The notes beneath the pieces were generated by a model. That model saw only the letters and a program-made list of their open reading frames with translations, did not search any database and was not told where the DNA came from. Below are positions 19,032-27,043 of a stretch of DNA of 64,000 nucleotides, in pieces; the first letter of the stretch is position 1, and every line of letters starts with the position of its first letter. Source of the DNA: Geodermatophilus dictyosporus (GTDB lineage Bacteria; Actinomycetota; Actinomycetes; Mycobacteriales; Geodermatophilaceae). The stretch lies in NCBI RefSeq assembly GCF_900115505.1, contig NZ_FOWQ01000003.1, positions 1 to 64,000 on the forward strand. The letters run 5' to 3'. The translations under genes and the position numbers were made by a program.

Positions 19032-19472
19032 GTGAGGAGCTACGAGGCGGCCACCCGCATCGACGCGGGGCCGGAGGAGGTCTGGCGGCACCTGGTCGAC
19101 GTCGGCAGCTGGCGGGACTGGGACTCCGGCGTGGACCGCGTCGAGGGCCGGGTCGCGCTCGGCGAGCGGCTGACGCTGTACGCGACCATGATCCGCCGCC
19201 GCCCCTTCTCCGTCACGGTCACCGAGCTGCGGCCGCGGGAGGCCATGCGCTGGCGCGGCGGGCTCCCCCTCGGGCTGGCGCTGATCGAGCGCACCTACGG
19301 CCTGGACGCGCAGGACGACGGCTCCACGGTGCTCACCGTCCGCGAGGACCAGACCGGCCCGCTGGCCTGGGTCACCGAGCGCGCGACACCGGACCTCAAC
19401 CCCTCGTTCCGCCAGTTCTGCGCCGGGATCAAGGCCCGCGCCGAGGCGTCGGCGGCCCGCGCCTCCGGCTGA
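19032..19472 (+). CDS. SRPBCC family protein
   Basis: A 146-aa START/Bet v1-fold protein, polyketide-cyclase-like: SYEAATRIDAGPEEVWRHLVDVGSWRDWD at the N terminus, a beta-rich middle (VTVTELRPREAMRW) and a C-terminal helix (SFRQFCAGIKARAEASAARA). Members bind hydrophobic ligands. GTG 19032 is chosen because GAGGAGGAGG precedes it and the motif begins there. It stands 86 nt after the TspO-like gene and is convergent with the membrane protein gene on the other strand. Confidence 0.8.
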   Translation: MRSYEAATRIDAGPEEVWRHLVDVGSWRDWDSGVDRVEGRVALGERLTLYATMIRRRPFSVTVTELRPREAMRWRGGLPLGLALIERTYGLDAQDDGSTVLTVREDQTGPLAWVTERATPDLNPSFRQFCAGIKARAEASAARASG

Positions 19473-19476
19473 GCGG

Positions 19477-19980
19477 TCAGGCGGTCGTCAGCGCCGCGAG
19501 CAGCCAGCAGGCCGCCATCAGGGCCGCCAGGAACACCGTCATCCCGAGGACCACCTGGCCGCGGCCCGGGGTCATCGGCCGGCCGGTGAGCGGGTCGGGC
19601 ACCGGCGGCCGGCTGCGCAGCTGGGCCAGCACGGCCGGCGCCCACAGCAGCCAGCCGGCCACGAGCGCCCAGCCCTCGGGCAGCCCCAGCACCGGCTCGT
19701 TGCGGACCACGCCGAAGACGCCCTCGGCGATGAGCCAGCCGCAGGCGGCGCTGAGCGCGAGGACCACCCCCAGCCACACCCGGGAACCCGGGGACGGCGG
19801 CCCGGCGACCGCCGCCGCGTACTCGCGGGCCGGGCCGAACGCCTCGCGGGGGTCCTCCCCGGTGTCGGCGACGTGGCTCTCCACCTCCGCGACGACCTCG
19901 CCGATGCGCCCGGGCGGCACGCCCCCGGCCTGCAGCGCCTGGACCAGCTGGCGGCGGTAGGTGTCGGTGCTGGTGCTCAT
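19477..19980 (-). CDS. HAAS-domain membrane protein, partner of PadR regulator
   Basis: A 167-aa protein with an N-terminal HAAS-like helical domain (TYRRQLVQALQAGGVPPGRIGEVVAEVESHVADTG in parts) and three transmembrane segments from about residue 70. Proteins of this type are commonly encoded directly after a PadR regulator. The gene overlaps the padR-like gene by 4 nt (ATGA), so it is translated from the same message and under the same auto-regulation. Function unknown; a membrane signalling or transport-modulating role is inference. Confidence 0.75.
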   Translation of the reverse strand: MSTSTDTYRRQLVQALQAGGVPPGRIGEVVAEVESHVADTGEDPREAFGPAREYAAAVAGPPSPGSRVWLGVVLALSAACGWLIAEGVFGVVRNEPVLGLPEGWALVAGWLLWAPAVLAQLRSRPPVPDPLTGRPMTPGRGQVVLGMTVFLAALMAACWLLAALTTA

Positions 19981-20321
19981 CGCGTGCTCCCCACGGACGG
20001 GAGCAGGCCGGTGGCCCGCTCGGTGAAGGTCTGCCAGGCGGCGGCGCGCTCGGCCAGGTGCGCGCGGCCGCGCGGCGTGACGGTGAAGAACTTCCGGCCG
20101 GGCCCGCCCGCGCCCTCGCGCCAGGACGACGTGACCAGCCCGTCCTGCTCGAGGCGGTTGAGCACCGGGTAGAGCGTGCCCCCCTTGACGGCGCCCAGAC
20201 CGGCCTCCTGCAGGCGCTGGGCGATCGCATAGCCGTAGGTCTCGGCCTCGGCGACGACCGCCAGCACGGACAGGGGCAGCGTCGCGCGCACCCACTCGGC
20301 GGGCCACACATCGGTCGGCAC
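19977..20321 (-). CDS. PadR family transcriptional regulator
   Basis: This 114-aa protein has a winged helix (LSVLAVVAEAETYGYAIAQRLQEAG, then VKGGTLYPVLNRLEQDGLVTSSW) and the recognition wing GPGRKFFTVTPRGRAHL typical of PadR repressors. It starts at GTG 20321 with no Shine-Dalgarno; a TACGGT -10 lies 6 nt upstream, so the message is probably leaderless. Repeated CGACTAG motifs in the promoter suggest auto-repression of this gene and its membrane partner. Confidence 0.88.
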   Translation of the reverse strand: MPTDVWPAEWVRATLPLSVLAVVAEAETYGYAIAQRLQEAGLGAVKGGTLYPVLNRLEQDGLVTSSWREGAGGPGRKFFTVTPRGRAHLAERAAAWQTFTERATGLLPSVGSTR

Positions 20322-20367
20322 GACTAGACCGTAGCGACGACTAGTCAGCCAGACAACCTAGTCGTCG
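20321..20367 (-). promoter_or_regulatory. PadR promoter/operator with CGACTAG repeats
   Basis: On the minus strand TTGTCT (20351-20356) and TACGGT (20328-20333) are spaced by 17 nt, a good -35/-10 pair ending 6 nt before the GTG. CGACGACTAG (20335-20344) is repeated inverted as CTAGTCGTCG (20358-20367); a third half-site CGACTAG lies at 20321-20327 and GACTAGTC (20339-20346) is a perfect palindrome inside the spacer. A repressor bound here would block the polymerase. Confidence 0.6.
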
Positions 20368-20418
20368 TGCGGTGACCACTGTGACCGAAAGCACCCCCGG
20401 CCGCGCTCGGGTGCCACG

Positions 20419-21951
20419 ATGGGCAGCGCCATGAGCACCGACACCGCGAGCGCCCAGCCCGCCACCACGCCCAGCGCCGACGACACCTCCCCCGGTGACC
20501 CCGCCGCCGTGCCCCGCGGGCCGGTGACCTCGGCGTCCTACTCGATCACCGTCCGGCTCACCGCCGACGGCGACCCGGCCAGCATCGGCCGCATCGCCAC
20601 CGCGGTGGGCCAGGCCGGCGGCGCCGTGACCGCCATCGACGTCGTCGAGTCCCGGTCCGACGGGCTGACCGTCGACGTCACCTGCTCGGCGGCCGACGCC
20701 GCGCACTCGGAGGAGATGGTCGCGGCGCTGCGCGCCGTCCCCGGCGTGACCGTGCGCAAGGTCAGCGACCGCACCTTCCTCCTGCACCTGGGCGGCAAGC
20801 TCGAGGTCGCCTCGCGGGTGCCGCTCAAGACCCGCGACGACCTCTCGATGGCCTACACGCCCGGGGTGGCGCGGGTCTGCCTGGCCCTGGCCGAGCACCC
20901 CGAGGACGTGCGCCGGCTGACCATCAAGGGCAACACGGTCGCCGTCGTCACCGACGGGTCGGCGGTGCTCGGGCTCGGCGACCTCGGCCCGGGCGCGGCG
21001 CTGCCGGTGATGGAGGGCAAGGCCGCGCTCTTCAAGCGGTTCGCCGACATCGACGCGTGGCCGATCTGCCTGGACACCCAGGACGTCGACGAGATCGTGC
21101 GCGCCGTCGAGCTCATCGCGCCCGGCTTCGGCGGGATCAACCTCGAGGACATCGCCGCGCCGCGCTGCTTCGAGATCGAGGCCCGGCTGCGCGCGAAGCT
21201 CGACATCCCCGTGTTCCACGACGACCAGCACGGGACGGCGATCGTCGCGCTGGCCGCGCTGCGCAACGCCCTGCGCGTGGTGGACAAGCAGCTCCCCGAC
21301 GTCCGGATCGTCGTCGCCGGTGCCGGGGCGGCCGGGTCGGCGATCGTGCACCTGCTGCTGGAGGCCGGTGCCGGCCAGGTGCTGGTGTGGGACCGCGAGG
21401 GCATCCTCTCGCCCGACGACGACCGGCTCTCCCCGGCCAAGCGGTCGCTGGCCGAGCAGACCAACCCCGCGTGCACCCGTGGCGAGCTCCCCGACGCGCT
21501 GGTCGGCGCCGACGTCTTCATCGGCGTGAGCGCGGCCAACGTGCTGCCGGTCGAGGCGCTGGCCGGGATGGCCGAGCGGGCGGTGGTCTTCCCGATGGCC
21601 AACCCGACGCCGGAGGTCGACCCGGTGCGGGCCCGCCAGCACGCCGCCGTCGTCGCCTCGGGCCGGTCGGACCTGCCCAACCAGATCAACAACGTGCTGG
21701 CCTTCCCCGGCGTCTTCCGCGGGCTGCTCGACGCCCGGGCCACCGAGATCAGCGACGGGATGCTGCTGGCCGCGGCCGAGGCGCTCGCGGCGGTGGTGCG
21801 CGACGACCAGCTCAACGCCAACTACATCATCCCGAGCGTGTTCGACCCGGCGGTGACGCCGGCGGTCGCCGCGGCCGTCGCCGAGCAGGCCCGCGCCGAG
21901 CCCGGCGCCACCGCCGAGGTCAGTGGCATCGAGGTGCTCACCGAGCAGTAG
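20419..21951 (+). CDS. NAD-dependent malic enzyme with N-terminal ACT domain
   Basis: Malic enzyme oxidatively decarboxylates malate to pyruvate. The 510-aa protein has an ACT regulatory domain at about residues 38-115 (ASYSITVRLTADGDPASIGRIATAVGQAGG in parts), then the malic domain with the Tyr motif SMAYTPGVARVC, KGNTVAVVTDGSAVLGLGDLG and FHDDQHGTAIV, and the NAD-binding GAGAAGSA. The ACT domain implies allosteric control by an amino acid or similar ligand. ATG 20431 is an alternative start 4 codons in. The promoter region is shared with the divergent padR-like gene. Confidence 0.92.
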   Translation: MGSAMSTDTASAQPATTPSADDTSPGDPAAVPRGPVTSASYSITVRLTADGDPASIGRIATAVGQAGGAVTAIDVVESRSDGLTVDVTCSAADAAHSEEMVAALRAVPGVTVRKVSDRTFLLHLGGKLEVASRVPLKTRDDLSMAYTPGVARVCLALAEHPEDVRRLTIKGNTVAVVTDGSAVLGLGDLGPGAALPVMEGKAALFKRFADIDAWPICLDTQDVDEIVRAVELIAPGFGGINLEDIAAPRCFEIEARLRAKLDIPVFHDDQHGTAIVALAALRNALRVVDKQLPDVRIVVAGAGAAGSAIVHLLLEAGAGQVLVWDREGILSPDDDRLSPAKRSLAEQTNPACTRGELPDALVGADVFIGVSAANVLPVEALAGMAERAVVFPMANPTPEVDPVRARQHAAVVASGRSDLPNQINNVLAFPGVFRGLLDARATEISDGMLLAAAEALAAVVRDDQLNANYIIPSVFDPAVTPAVAAAVAEQARAEPGATAEVSGIEVLTEQ

Positions 21952-22004
21952 GAGCCACTCGATCGGGGGCGGCGTGCGTCGCGGGCGCGCGGGAGGATCG
22001 GGTC

Positions 22005-22877
22005 GTGCCCGAGTTGCCCGAGGTGGAGGCGCTGGCCGCGTTCCTCCGCGAGAACGCCGTCGGCCGGGTCGTCGCGCGTGCCGACCTGGCCGCCGTCCAG
22101 GCCATCAAGACCTTCGACCCGCCGCTGAGCGCGCTGGCCGGGCTGGAGGTCACCGGCGCCGCTCGGCACGGCAAGTTCCTCGACCTCGACGTCTCCGGTC
22201 TGCACCTGGTCGTGCACCTGGCCCGCGCCGGGTGGCTGCACTGGCGCACCGGCCTGCCCGCCGTCCCGCCCAAGCCGGGCAAGGGGCCCCTGGCGCTGCG
22301 CGTGCACCTCGCGCCGTCGGACTCCGACCCGCCCGCCCCCGGCTTCGACCTCACCGAGCAGGGCACCCGCAAGGGCCTGGCCCTCCACGTCGTCCGCTCG
22401 CCCTCGGAGGTGCCCGGCATCGCGCGGCTGGGCCCCGACGCCCTCGAGGTCGACGCCGACACCTTCGCCCGGCTGCTGGCCGGCCGGTCCGGGCAGCTCA
22501 AGGGCGCGCTCACCGACCAGACGCTGCTCGCCGGCATCGGCAACGCCTACTCCGACGAGATCCTGCACGCCGCCCGGCTCTCGCCGTTCAAGATGGCCGA
22601 CAAGCTCACCGACGACGAGGTGCTCCGCCTGCACGACGCCGTGCGGGCCACGCTCACCGACGCGCTGCAGCGCCAGGTCGGGCAGCAGGCGGCGACGCTC
22701 AAGGGCGAGAAGCGCTCCGGCCTGCAGGTGCACGCCCGCACCGGGCTGCCCTGCCCGGTGTGCGGCGACACCGTGCGGGAGGTCAGCTTCGCCGACACCT
22801 CGCTGCAGTACTGCCCGACCTGCCAGACCGGGGGCAAGCCCCTCGCCGACCGGCGGATGAGCAAGCTGCTGCGCTGA
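22005..22877 (+). CDS. Fpg/Nei family DNA glycosylase
   Basis: A base-excision repair glycosylase/AP-lyase of 290 aa. The mature N terminus PELPEVE supplies the catalytic Pro and Glu after Met removal. The helix-two-turn-helix (TLLAGIGNAYSDEILHAARLSPF) and a C-terminal zinc finger (CPVCG ... CPTCQ, about residues 250-275) are intact. Compared with MutM the N-domain is less conserved, which points to the actinobacterial Fpg2-type subfamily. GTG 22005 has GGGAGG upstream and is the only start giving PELPEVE at position 2. It follows the malic enzyme by 53 nt. Confidence 0.92.
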   Translation: MPELPEVEALAAFLRENAVGRVVARADLAAVQAIKTFDPPLSALAGLEVTGAARHGKFLDLDVSGLHLVVHLARAGWLHWRTGLPAVPPKPGKGPLALRVHLAPSDSDPPAPGFDLTEQGTRKGLALHVVRSPSEVPGIARLGPDALEVDADTFARLLAGRSGQLKGALTDQTLLAGIGNAYSDEILHAARLSPFKMADKLTDDEVLRLHDAVRATLTDALQRQVGQQAATLKGEKRSGLQVHARTGLPCPVCGDTVREVSFADTSLQYCPTCQTGGKPLADRRMSKLLR

Positions 22878-22883
22878 CCGCCG

Positions 22884-24131
22884 TCAGGACGGGCGCGACG
22901 CGCGCCAGGCCGCGAGGCGGGCCACCGCCGCGCTGCCCAGGCCCGCGTCCCCGGGCTCGTCGGGGCCGGCCGCGCCGACGGCGGACCACCAGTCCTCCAG
23001 CGGCGGGGGTGCGAGGACGTCGACCCGCTGCCCGGGCCGCGGGACGACGACCTGCACGTCCGAGCGCGCGGCGGCCGCGAGCAGGCGCTGCACCGGCTCG
23101 GCCCACCGGTGGAAGGCCAGGTTGAAGGTGGCCCAGTGGACCGGCAGCAGCACCCGGCCGCCGAGGTCGCCGTGTGCGCGCACGGCCTCCTCGGGGTCCA
23201 TGTGGATGGTCCGCCACGCCTCGTTGTAGGCGCCGATCGGCAGCAGGGCGAGGTCGAAGGGGCCCAGCCGGGCGCCGATGCCGGCGAAGGCGGGGGTGTA
23301 GCCGGTGTCGCCGCCGAAGAACACGCGGTGGCGGGGGCCGGCGACCACCCACGACGACCACAGCGTGGTGTCGCGGGTGAGGTAGCGGCCGGAGAAGTGC
23401 CGGGCCTCGGTGCAGGTGAGCGTCAGGTCGCCGACGGTCGTCGCGCCGTCCCAGTCGAGCTCGACCACCCGGTCCTCGGGCACCCCCCAGTGCCGCAGGT
23501 GCACGCCCACCCCCAGCGGCACGACGAACGGCGCGTCCTGCTGCTCGACCAGCGCGCGCACGGTCGGCAGGTCGAGGTGGTCGTAGTGGTCGTGGCTGAT
23601 CAGCACGGCGTCGACCCGGGGCAGGCTCTCCAGCGGCGCCGGGGGCTCGTGCAGCCGCGTCGGGCCGAACACCGGCGAGGGCGAGACGCGGTGCCCCCAG
23701 ACGGGGTCGACCAGCACCCGGGCGCCGTCGACCTCGAGCAGCGCGCTGGAGTGACCGAACCAGGTGACGGCGAGCTCGGCGGCCCGCTCGGGGATCTGCG
23801 GGCGGGCGAGCGGGACCGGCCGGGCGGGCAGGCCCACGTGCCGGTCGTCGTGCCACTGCCGCAGCAGGCCGCGCCGCGCGTTGGGCGGCGGCAGCGAGGG
23901 CGTGCTCAGCGTGTTGCGGAACCGGCCCTCCGACCACTGCGGCGACCCGGCCACCGTCGGGCGGATCTCCCGCCTCCCGGCGCCGATGGCGGTCGGCAGG
24001 CCCCAGGCGGCGCGGGCGACGAACGCGGCGGGCAGGGCGAGGACGGCGGCGGTCAGGGCGGTACGGCGGGCTCGGCTGCGGGGTGGCACGCCCTCCAGCA
24101 TCCCAGCCGCTCGCGGGTGGGCGGCCGGCAC
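22884..24131 (-). CDS. Metallo-beta-lactamase fold hydrolase (NAPE-PLD/UlaG-like)
   Basis: This 415-aa protein has an N-terminal hydrophobic segment (about residues 24-42) and an MBL domain: VTWFGHSSALLEVDGARVLVDPVW, SHDHYDHLD for the dinuclear Zn site, TEARHFSGRY, FFGGDTGYTP and LLPVHWATFNLAFH. This set is typical of NAPE-PLD-like and UlaG-like phosphodiesterases. The listed GTG lies 6 nt after the lipoprotein gene stop; an ATG 10 codons downstream (24101) is also plausible. Probably co-transcribed with the upstream lipoprotein gene; substrate unknown. Confidence 0.82.
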   Translation of the reverse strand: MPAAHPRAAGMLEGVPPRSRARRTALTAAVLALPAAFVARAAWGLPTAIGAGRREIRPTVAGSPQWSEGRFRNTLSTPSLPPPNARRGLLRQWHDDRHVGLPARPVPLARPQIPERAAELAVTWFGHSSALLEVDGARVLVDPVWGHRVSPSPVFGPTRLHEPPAPLESLPRVDAVLISHDHYDHLDLPTVRALVEQQDAPFVVPLGVGVHLRHWGVPEDRVVELDWDGATTVGDLTLTCTEARHFSGRYLTRDTTLWSSWVVAGPRHRVFFGGDTGYTPAFAGIGARLGPFDLALLPIGAYNEAWRTIHMDPEEAVRAHGDLGGRVLLPVHWATFNLAFHRWAEPVQRLLAAAARSDVQVVVPRPGQRVDVLAPPPLEDWWSAVGAAGPDEPGDAGLGSAAVARLAAWRASRPS

Positions 24132-24137
24132 GCCGGG

Positions 24138-24686
24138 TCAGGGGGTCGGGTCCTCGGCGGGGTCCGGGAAGTCGGAGGTCGGCGTCGGGTCCTGCCCCTC
24201 CGCGGCGACGACGGCGTCGAGGGTGACCTCGCCGGCCCGCTCGAAGACGAACGTCACCGGGATCGACTGCGAGGAGCGCAGGGACTCCTCCAGGCCGGTC
24301 AGCGTGACCGACGGTGCGCCCTCGGCGCCGACGTAGACGTTGTCGTCCTCGGGGACCGGGATCGCGAACTCCCCGCCGTCGCCGTCGACGGCCTCGGCGA
24401 AGGGGCCGGTGACGTCGACCAGCACGTCGGAGGCGTCCCCGCTGTTGGCGATGCCGAGGAACAGCCGGGCGTCCTCGCCGACCTCGTAGGCGCCGTCGAG
24501 CGGGTACTCGAGCTGGACCTGCAGCACCGACAGGTCGCCGGTGACCGCCTCGTCGGGGCCGACCGCACCGCCGCGGACCTCCGGTCCGGGCACGGACAGG
24601 GGTTCCTCGGCGGTGCAGGCGGACAGGGCGACCACCAGCAGGGGCGCGGCCGGCCAGGCGCGTCGACGGCGGGGCGTGCGGGACAT
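24138..24686 (-). CDS. LpqE-like lipoprotein
   Basis: This 182-aa protein starts with a lipoprotein signal peptide: SRTPRRRRAW, then a hydrophobic run and the lipobox LSAC at residue 22. The mature part has a beta-sandwich like mycobacterial LpqE: a DLSVLQVQLEYPLDGAYEVG start, LGIANSGDASDVLVDVTG and IPVTFVFERAGEVTLDAVV, followed by a Pro/Asp-rich tail. The ATG at 24686 has GAGGAGG upstream; an ATG 6 codons earlier lacks one. Role unknown in this family. It is divergent from the MarR-type regulator and may be its target. Confidence 0.7.
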   Translation of the reverse strand: MSRTPRRRRAWPAAPLLVVALSACTAEEPLSVPGPEVRGGAVGPDEAVTGDLSVLQVQLEYPLDGAYEVGEDARLFLGIANSGDASDVLVDVTGPFAEAVDGDGGEFAIPVPEDDNVYVGAEGAPSVTLTGLEESLRSSQSIPVTFVFERAGEVTLDAVVAAEGQDPTPTSDFPDPAEDPTP

Positions 24687-24749
24687 GCTCGTCCTCCTCG
24701 GCATCGGGGTCCGGTGCCGTACGGTTACCCGCCAGAGGTGCGTGGATGC

Positions 24750-24770
24750 CAACTGTTGCCGTTCTGCAAC
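24750..24770. promoter_or_regulatory. Candidate MarR operator between divergent genes
   Basis: Two overlapping dyads lie just before the regulator ribosome-binding site: CAACTGTTG (24750-24758, palindrome around one base) and GTTGC-6-GCAAC (24755-24759 with 24766-24770). The AT content here is clearly higher than in the surroundings. MarR proteins usually bind such short palindromes next to their own start. Confidence 0.45.
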
Positions 24771-24782
24771 AAAGGAGGGCAC

Positions 24783-25355
24783 GTGAACGCCGAGGACGAG
24801 GTGCTCATCGGTCTGGCCCGGACCGTCGTCGGGATCTCCACCCGCGCGGCCGCCGAGCTCGGCGGGGTGTCGCTGGTGCAGCTGCGGGCGCTCACCGTGC
24901 TCGCCGAGCTGCCCGACGCGCCGCTCGCCCACCTGGCCCGCGGCGTCGGGGGCGGCGTGTCGACCACCAGCCGCCTGGTCGACCGGCTCGTCGTCGCGGG
25001 GCTGGTGGACCGCCGGCCCTCCACCGCCAGCCGGCGCTCGATCAGCCTGCGGCTGACCCCCCGGGGCGCCGACCTGCTCGACCGCTACGACCGCCTGCGC
25101 CTGGCCGAGCTGCGCACCGGGCTGGCGGGGCTGCCCGAGGGCCGCCGCGACGCCGTCCTCGGCGCGCTCGCGGACTTCGCCGCGGCCGCCGGCCGGACCG
25201 CGTCCCCGACCCCGCGCGACGGGGGCGGGCACGAGGAGGAGGGCGGGGAGTCCGCGTGCTTCCTGCACCTGGTGTGCCCCGAGTGCGGCCGGGTGGCCGA
25301 CGAGGCCCCGCCCACCCGCTGTGCCGGGTGCGGCGCCGAGCTGACCGGCGACTGA
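24783..25355 (+). CDS. MarR family regulator with C-terminal zinc ribbon
   Basis: The 190-aa protein has a MarR winged helix (VSLVQLRALTVLAELPDAPLAHLAR, RLVDRLVVAGLVDRRPS, SLRLTPRGADLLDRY) at residues 1-130. A linker of about 25 residues rich in Gly, Glu and Asp joins it to a zinc ribbon with two Cys pairs (CPECG and CAGCG) at about residues 166-185. The extra ribbon resembles those that sense metals or redox state or bind protein partners. GTG 24783 has a strong AAGGAGGG site. It is divergent from the lipoprotein gene and has a likely operator upstream. Confidence 0.82.
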   Translation: MNAEDEVLIGLARTVVGISTRAAAELGGVSLVQLRALTVLAELPDAPLAHLARGVGGGVSTTSRLVDRLVVAGLVDRRPSTASRRSISLRLTPRGADLLDRYDRLRLAELRTGLAGLPEGRRDAVLGALADFAAAAGRTASPTPRDGGGHEEEGGESACFLHLVCPECGRVADEAPPTRCAGCGAELTGD

Positions 25356-25386
25356 GCCCGCGCCCGCCGTCCTCCCGCACCGCAGC

Positions 25387-25444
25387 GCGTCCTACCCCAC
25401 GGTGGGCGGTCGGGGAGGACGCACTGGGATCAGGTCACCTGATC
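25387..25444. repeat. Inverted repeats between convergent genes
   Basis: GCGTCCT (25387-25393) pairs with AGGACGC (25416-25422) around an inner CCCAC/GTGGG dyad. Then a perfect 17-nt palindrome GATCAGGT-C-ACCTGATC occupies 25428-25444 and covers the stop codon of the minus-strand gene. They may form a bidirectional terminator for the MarR gene and the Rieske-like gene. Confidence 0.45.
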
Positions 25445-26472
25445 GTCGCCGCCCTGGCGAAGGCGGACAGCGCGCGGCGCAGCGCCACCCCGGGCCGGTC
25501 GGCGCGCACGTGCAGCTCGTCGCGCGGCCCCAGCGGCAGGCCGGCGGCGGCCGCCCGCGCCAACAGCGAGAGGTCCTCGGCGAGCTCCTGCTCCGCGGCG
25601 GCGACCTCCGCGGCCACGGCGTCCGGCGCGGGCAGCGGCTGCCCGGGCCCGGACGACAGCAGCAGGCAGGTGTAGACCCGGGTGGAGTCGGCGTCCTCGG
25701 GCTGCAGCACGACCAGCCTGGTGGTCACCGCGCCGGACCCGGGCCACTCCACCCGCAGTCGCAGCCGGAACGGCGCCCGGTGGGTCCAGGTGGCCACCCG
25801 GTGTTCGTCGGACCCCGGCGCGCCGTCGCGCCGGTGCTCCGTCACCGAGGAGAAGCCGCCCGGCTCGGGGGTGACCTCGGGCGCCGGCACCCCGGTCGCG
25901 GCGGCCCTCCCGTGCACGAACGGGAGGTGCGCGACGTCGAGGAGGGCGTCGGCCAGCGGACCCGCGCCGCCGGCCGACCGCGACGGGGTCAGCCACCGGG
26001 TGACGAAGCGCCGGTCGCCGTGCTCGGGCAGCTCGAGCGGCACGTCGCGGGGCTCCGCCGGCGCCAGCCACACCAGTCCGAGCCGCTCGCGCACGCCCCA
26101 CGCGGGCGGGTCGGCCGACAACCCGTCGGGGGTGCGCGACAGCGCCCAGGTCCGGCCGAGCAGCCGCACCTGCAGCCAGCCGCCGGGGCGCAGCTCCCGG
26201 GAGAGCGCCACCGGGTGCCAGGCGTGCTCGAGCGAGGGGTGGAGGTCGCCGAACACCGGTGCCGACGGCGGGTCGGGCGCCGGCACCGCCTCCGGGCGCG
26301 GCTCGCTCCCCGGGGTCGGGGGCAGGCGGACGGCGGTGCGCCCGGGTCCCGGCCCGACCCGGGCGCGGCCACCGGCACCCACTGGCAGCGGCGTCGTCCC
26401 GACCTCGGCGGCGCGCGCCACCGGGAACCAGCCCGTCGACCGTGCGGTCGACGGCACCCCCGTCACGTCCAT
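25435..26472 (-). CDS. Rieske-oxygenase-like protein lacking the [2Fe-2S] motifs
   Basis: This 345-aa protein resembles the alpha subunit of Rieske non-heme iron oxygenases of the vanillate O-demethylase type. The mononuclear iron ligands are recognisable as Asp179, His182 and His187 in DALLDVAHLPFVHG. The opening strand motif is present twice: GWFPVARAAEVGTTPLP (residues 14-30) and HAWHPVALSRELRPGGW (83-99). But the CxH and CxxH cluster motifs that should follow LGRTWALSRTPDG are missing; the sequence jumps from there to GLVWLAPAEP, as if the cluster-binding loop were deleted. No frameshift is needed to read through. It may be an inactive or re-purposed paralogue. Transcribed alone, convergent with the MarR gene. 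Confidence 0.65.
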   Translation of the reverse strand: MDVTGVPSTARSTGWFPVARAAEVGTTPLPVGAGGRARVGPGPGRTAVRLPPTPGSEPRPEAVPAPDPPSAPVFGDLHPSLEHAWHPVALSRELRPGGWLQVRLLGRTWALSRTPDGLSADPPAWGVRERLGLVWLAPAEPRDVPLELPEHGDRRFVTRWLTPSRSAGGAGPLADALLDVAHLPFVHGRAAATGVPAPEVTPEPGGFSSVTEHRRDGAPGSDEHRVATWTHRAPFRLRLRVEWPGSGAVTTRLVVLQPEDADSTRVYTCLLLSSGPGQPLPAPDAVAAEVAAAEQELAEDLSLLARAAAAGLPLGPRDELHVRADRPGVALRRALSAFARAATIR

Positions 26473-26540
26473 GCCCCATCGCAGCGTCGCAGCGCTACCG
26501 CGGCGTCACGGCCACCGGAGGTCCAGGTCACGTTCTCATC

Positions 26541-26578
26541 CCGGTTGCGCACAACCGGACGACGTCGACCGCTATGGT
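26541..26578 (+). promoter_or_regulatory. Promoter and operator of DUF485-actP
   Basis: A perfect inverted repeat CCGGTTG-CGCA-CAACCGG (26541-26558) lies immediately upstream of a TATGGT -10 element (26573-26578). The repeat covers the expected -35 region, so it is a good repressor or activator site for the acetate-uptake operon that starts 60 nt downstream. Confidence 0.5.
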
Positions 26579-26638
26579 GAGCGCTCTCACACCATGGCGA
26601 CAGGTCGACCATGGCCCACGACGACGAGGGAGCGACCC

Positions 26639-27043
26639 GTGACCCCACCCGCCGAGCGGCGGTTGCTGACACCGGAGGAGTACCGGCAGGCGCAGGACTC
26701 TCCGGAGTTCACCGAGCTGCGGCGGCGGTTCCGCCGCTTCGCCTTCCCGATGACGGTGGCCTTCCTGGCCTGGTACCTGCTCTACGTCCTGCTCTCCACC
26801 TACGCACCCGACTTCATGGCGACGCCGGTCTTCGGCAACGTCAACGTCGGCATCCTGCTCGGGCTGGGGCAGTTCGTCTCGACGTTCGTGATCACGCACC
26901 TCTACGTGGCGCACGCGAACCGGAGGACCGACCCGATCTCCGACGAGATGCGTGAGCGGCTCGAGCACCACGACTACGCCCCCAGCGCCCGCGGCACCAC
27001 CGGCGGCACCGACCTGGGCAAGGGCGGTGCCACGCGTGCGTAG
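26639..27043 (+). CDS. DUF485 membrane protein (YjcH-like)
   Basis: A 134-aa protein with two transmembrane segments (FAFPMTVAFLAWYLLYVLLSTYA in two parts, and VNVGILLGLGQFVSTFVITHLYV). The DUF485 motifs F[RK]RFAFPMT and THLYVAHANRRTDPIS are present. This small protein is the usual companion of the ActP acetate permease. GTG 26639 has GAGGGAG at good spacing; an ATG at 26594 would add 15 residues. Its 3' end overlaps actP by 8 nt, so both are made from one message. Confidence 0.88.
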   Translation: MTPPAERRLLTPEEYRQAQDSPEFTELRRRFRRFAFPMTVAFLAWYLLYVLLSTYAPDFMATPVFGNVNVGILLGLGQFVSTFVITHLYVAHANRRTDPISDEMRERLEHHDYAPSARGTTGGTDLGKGGATRA

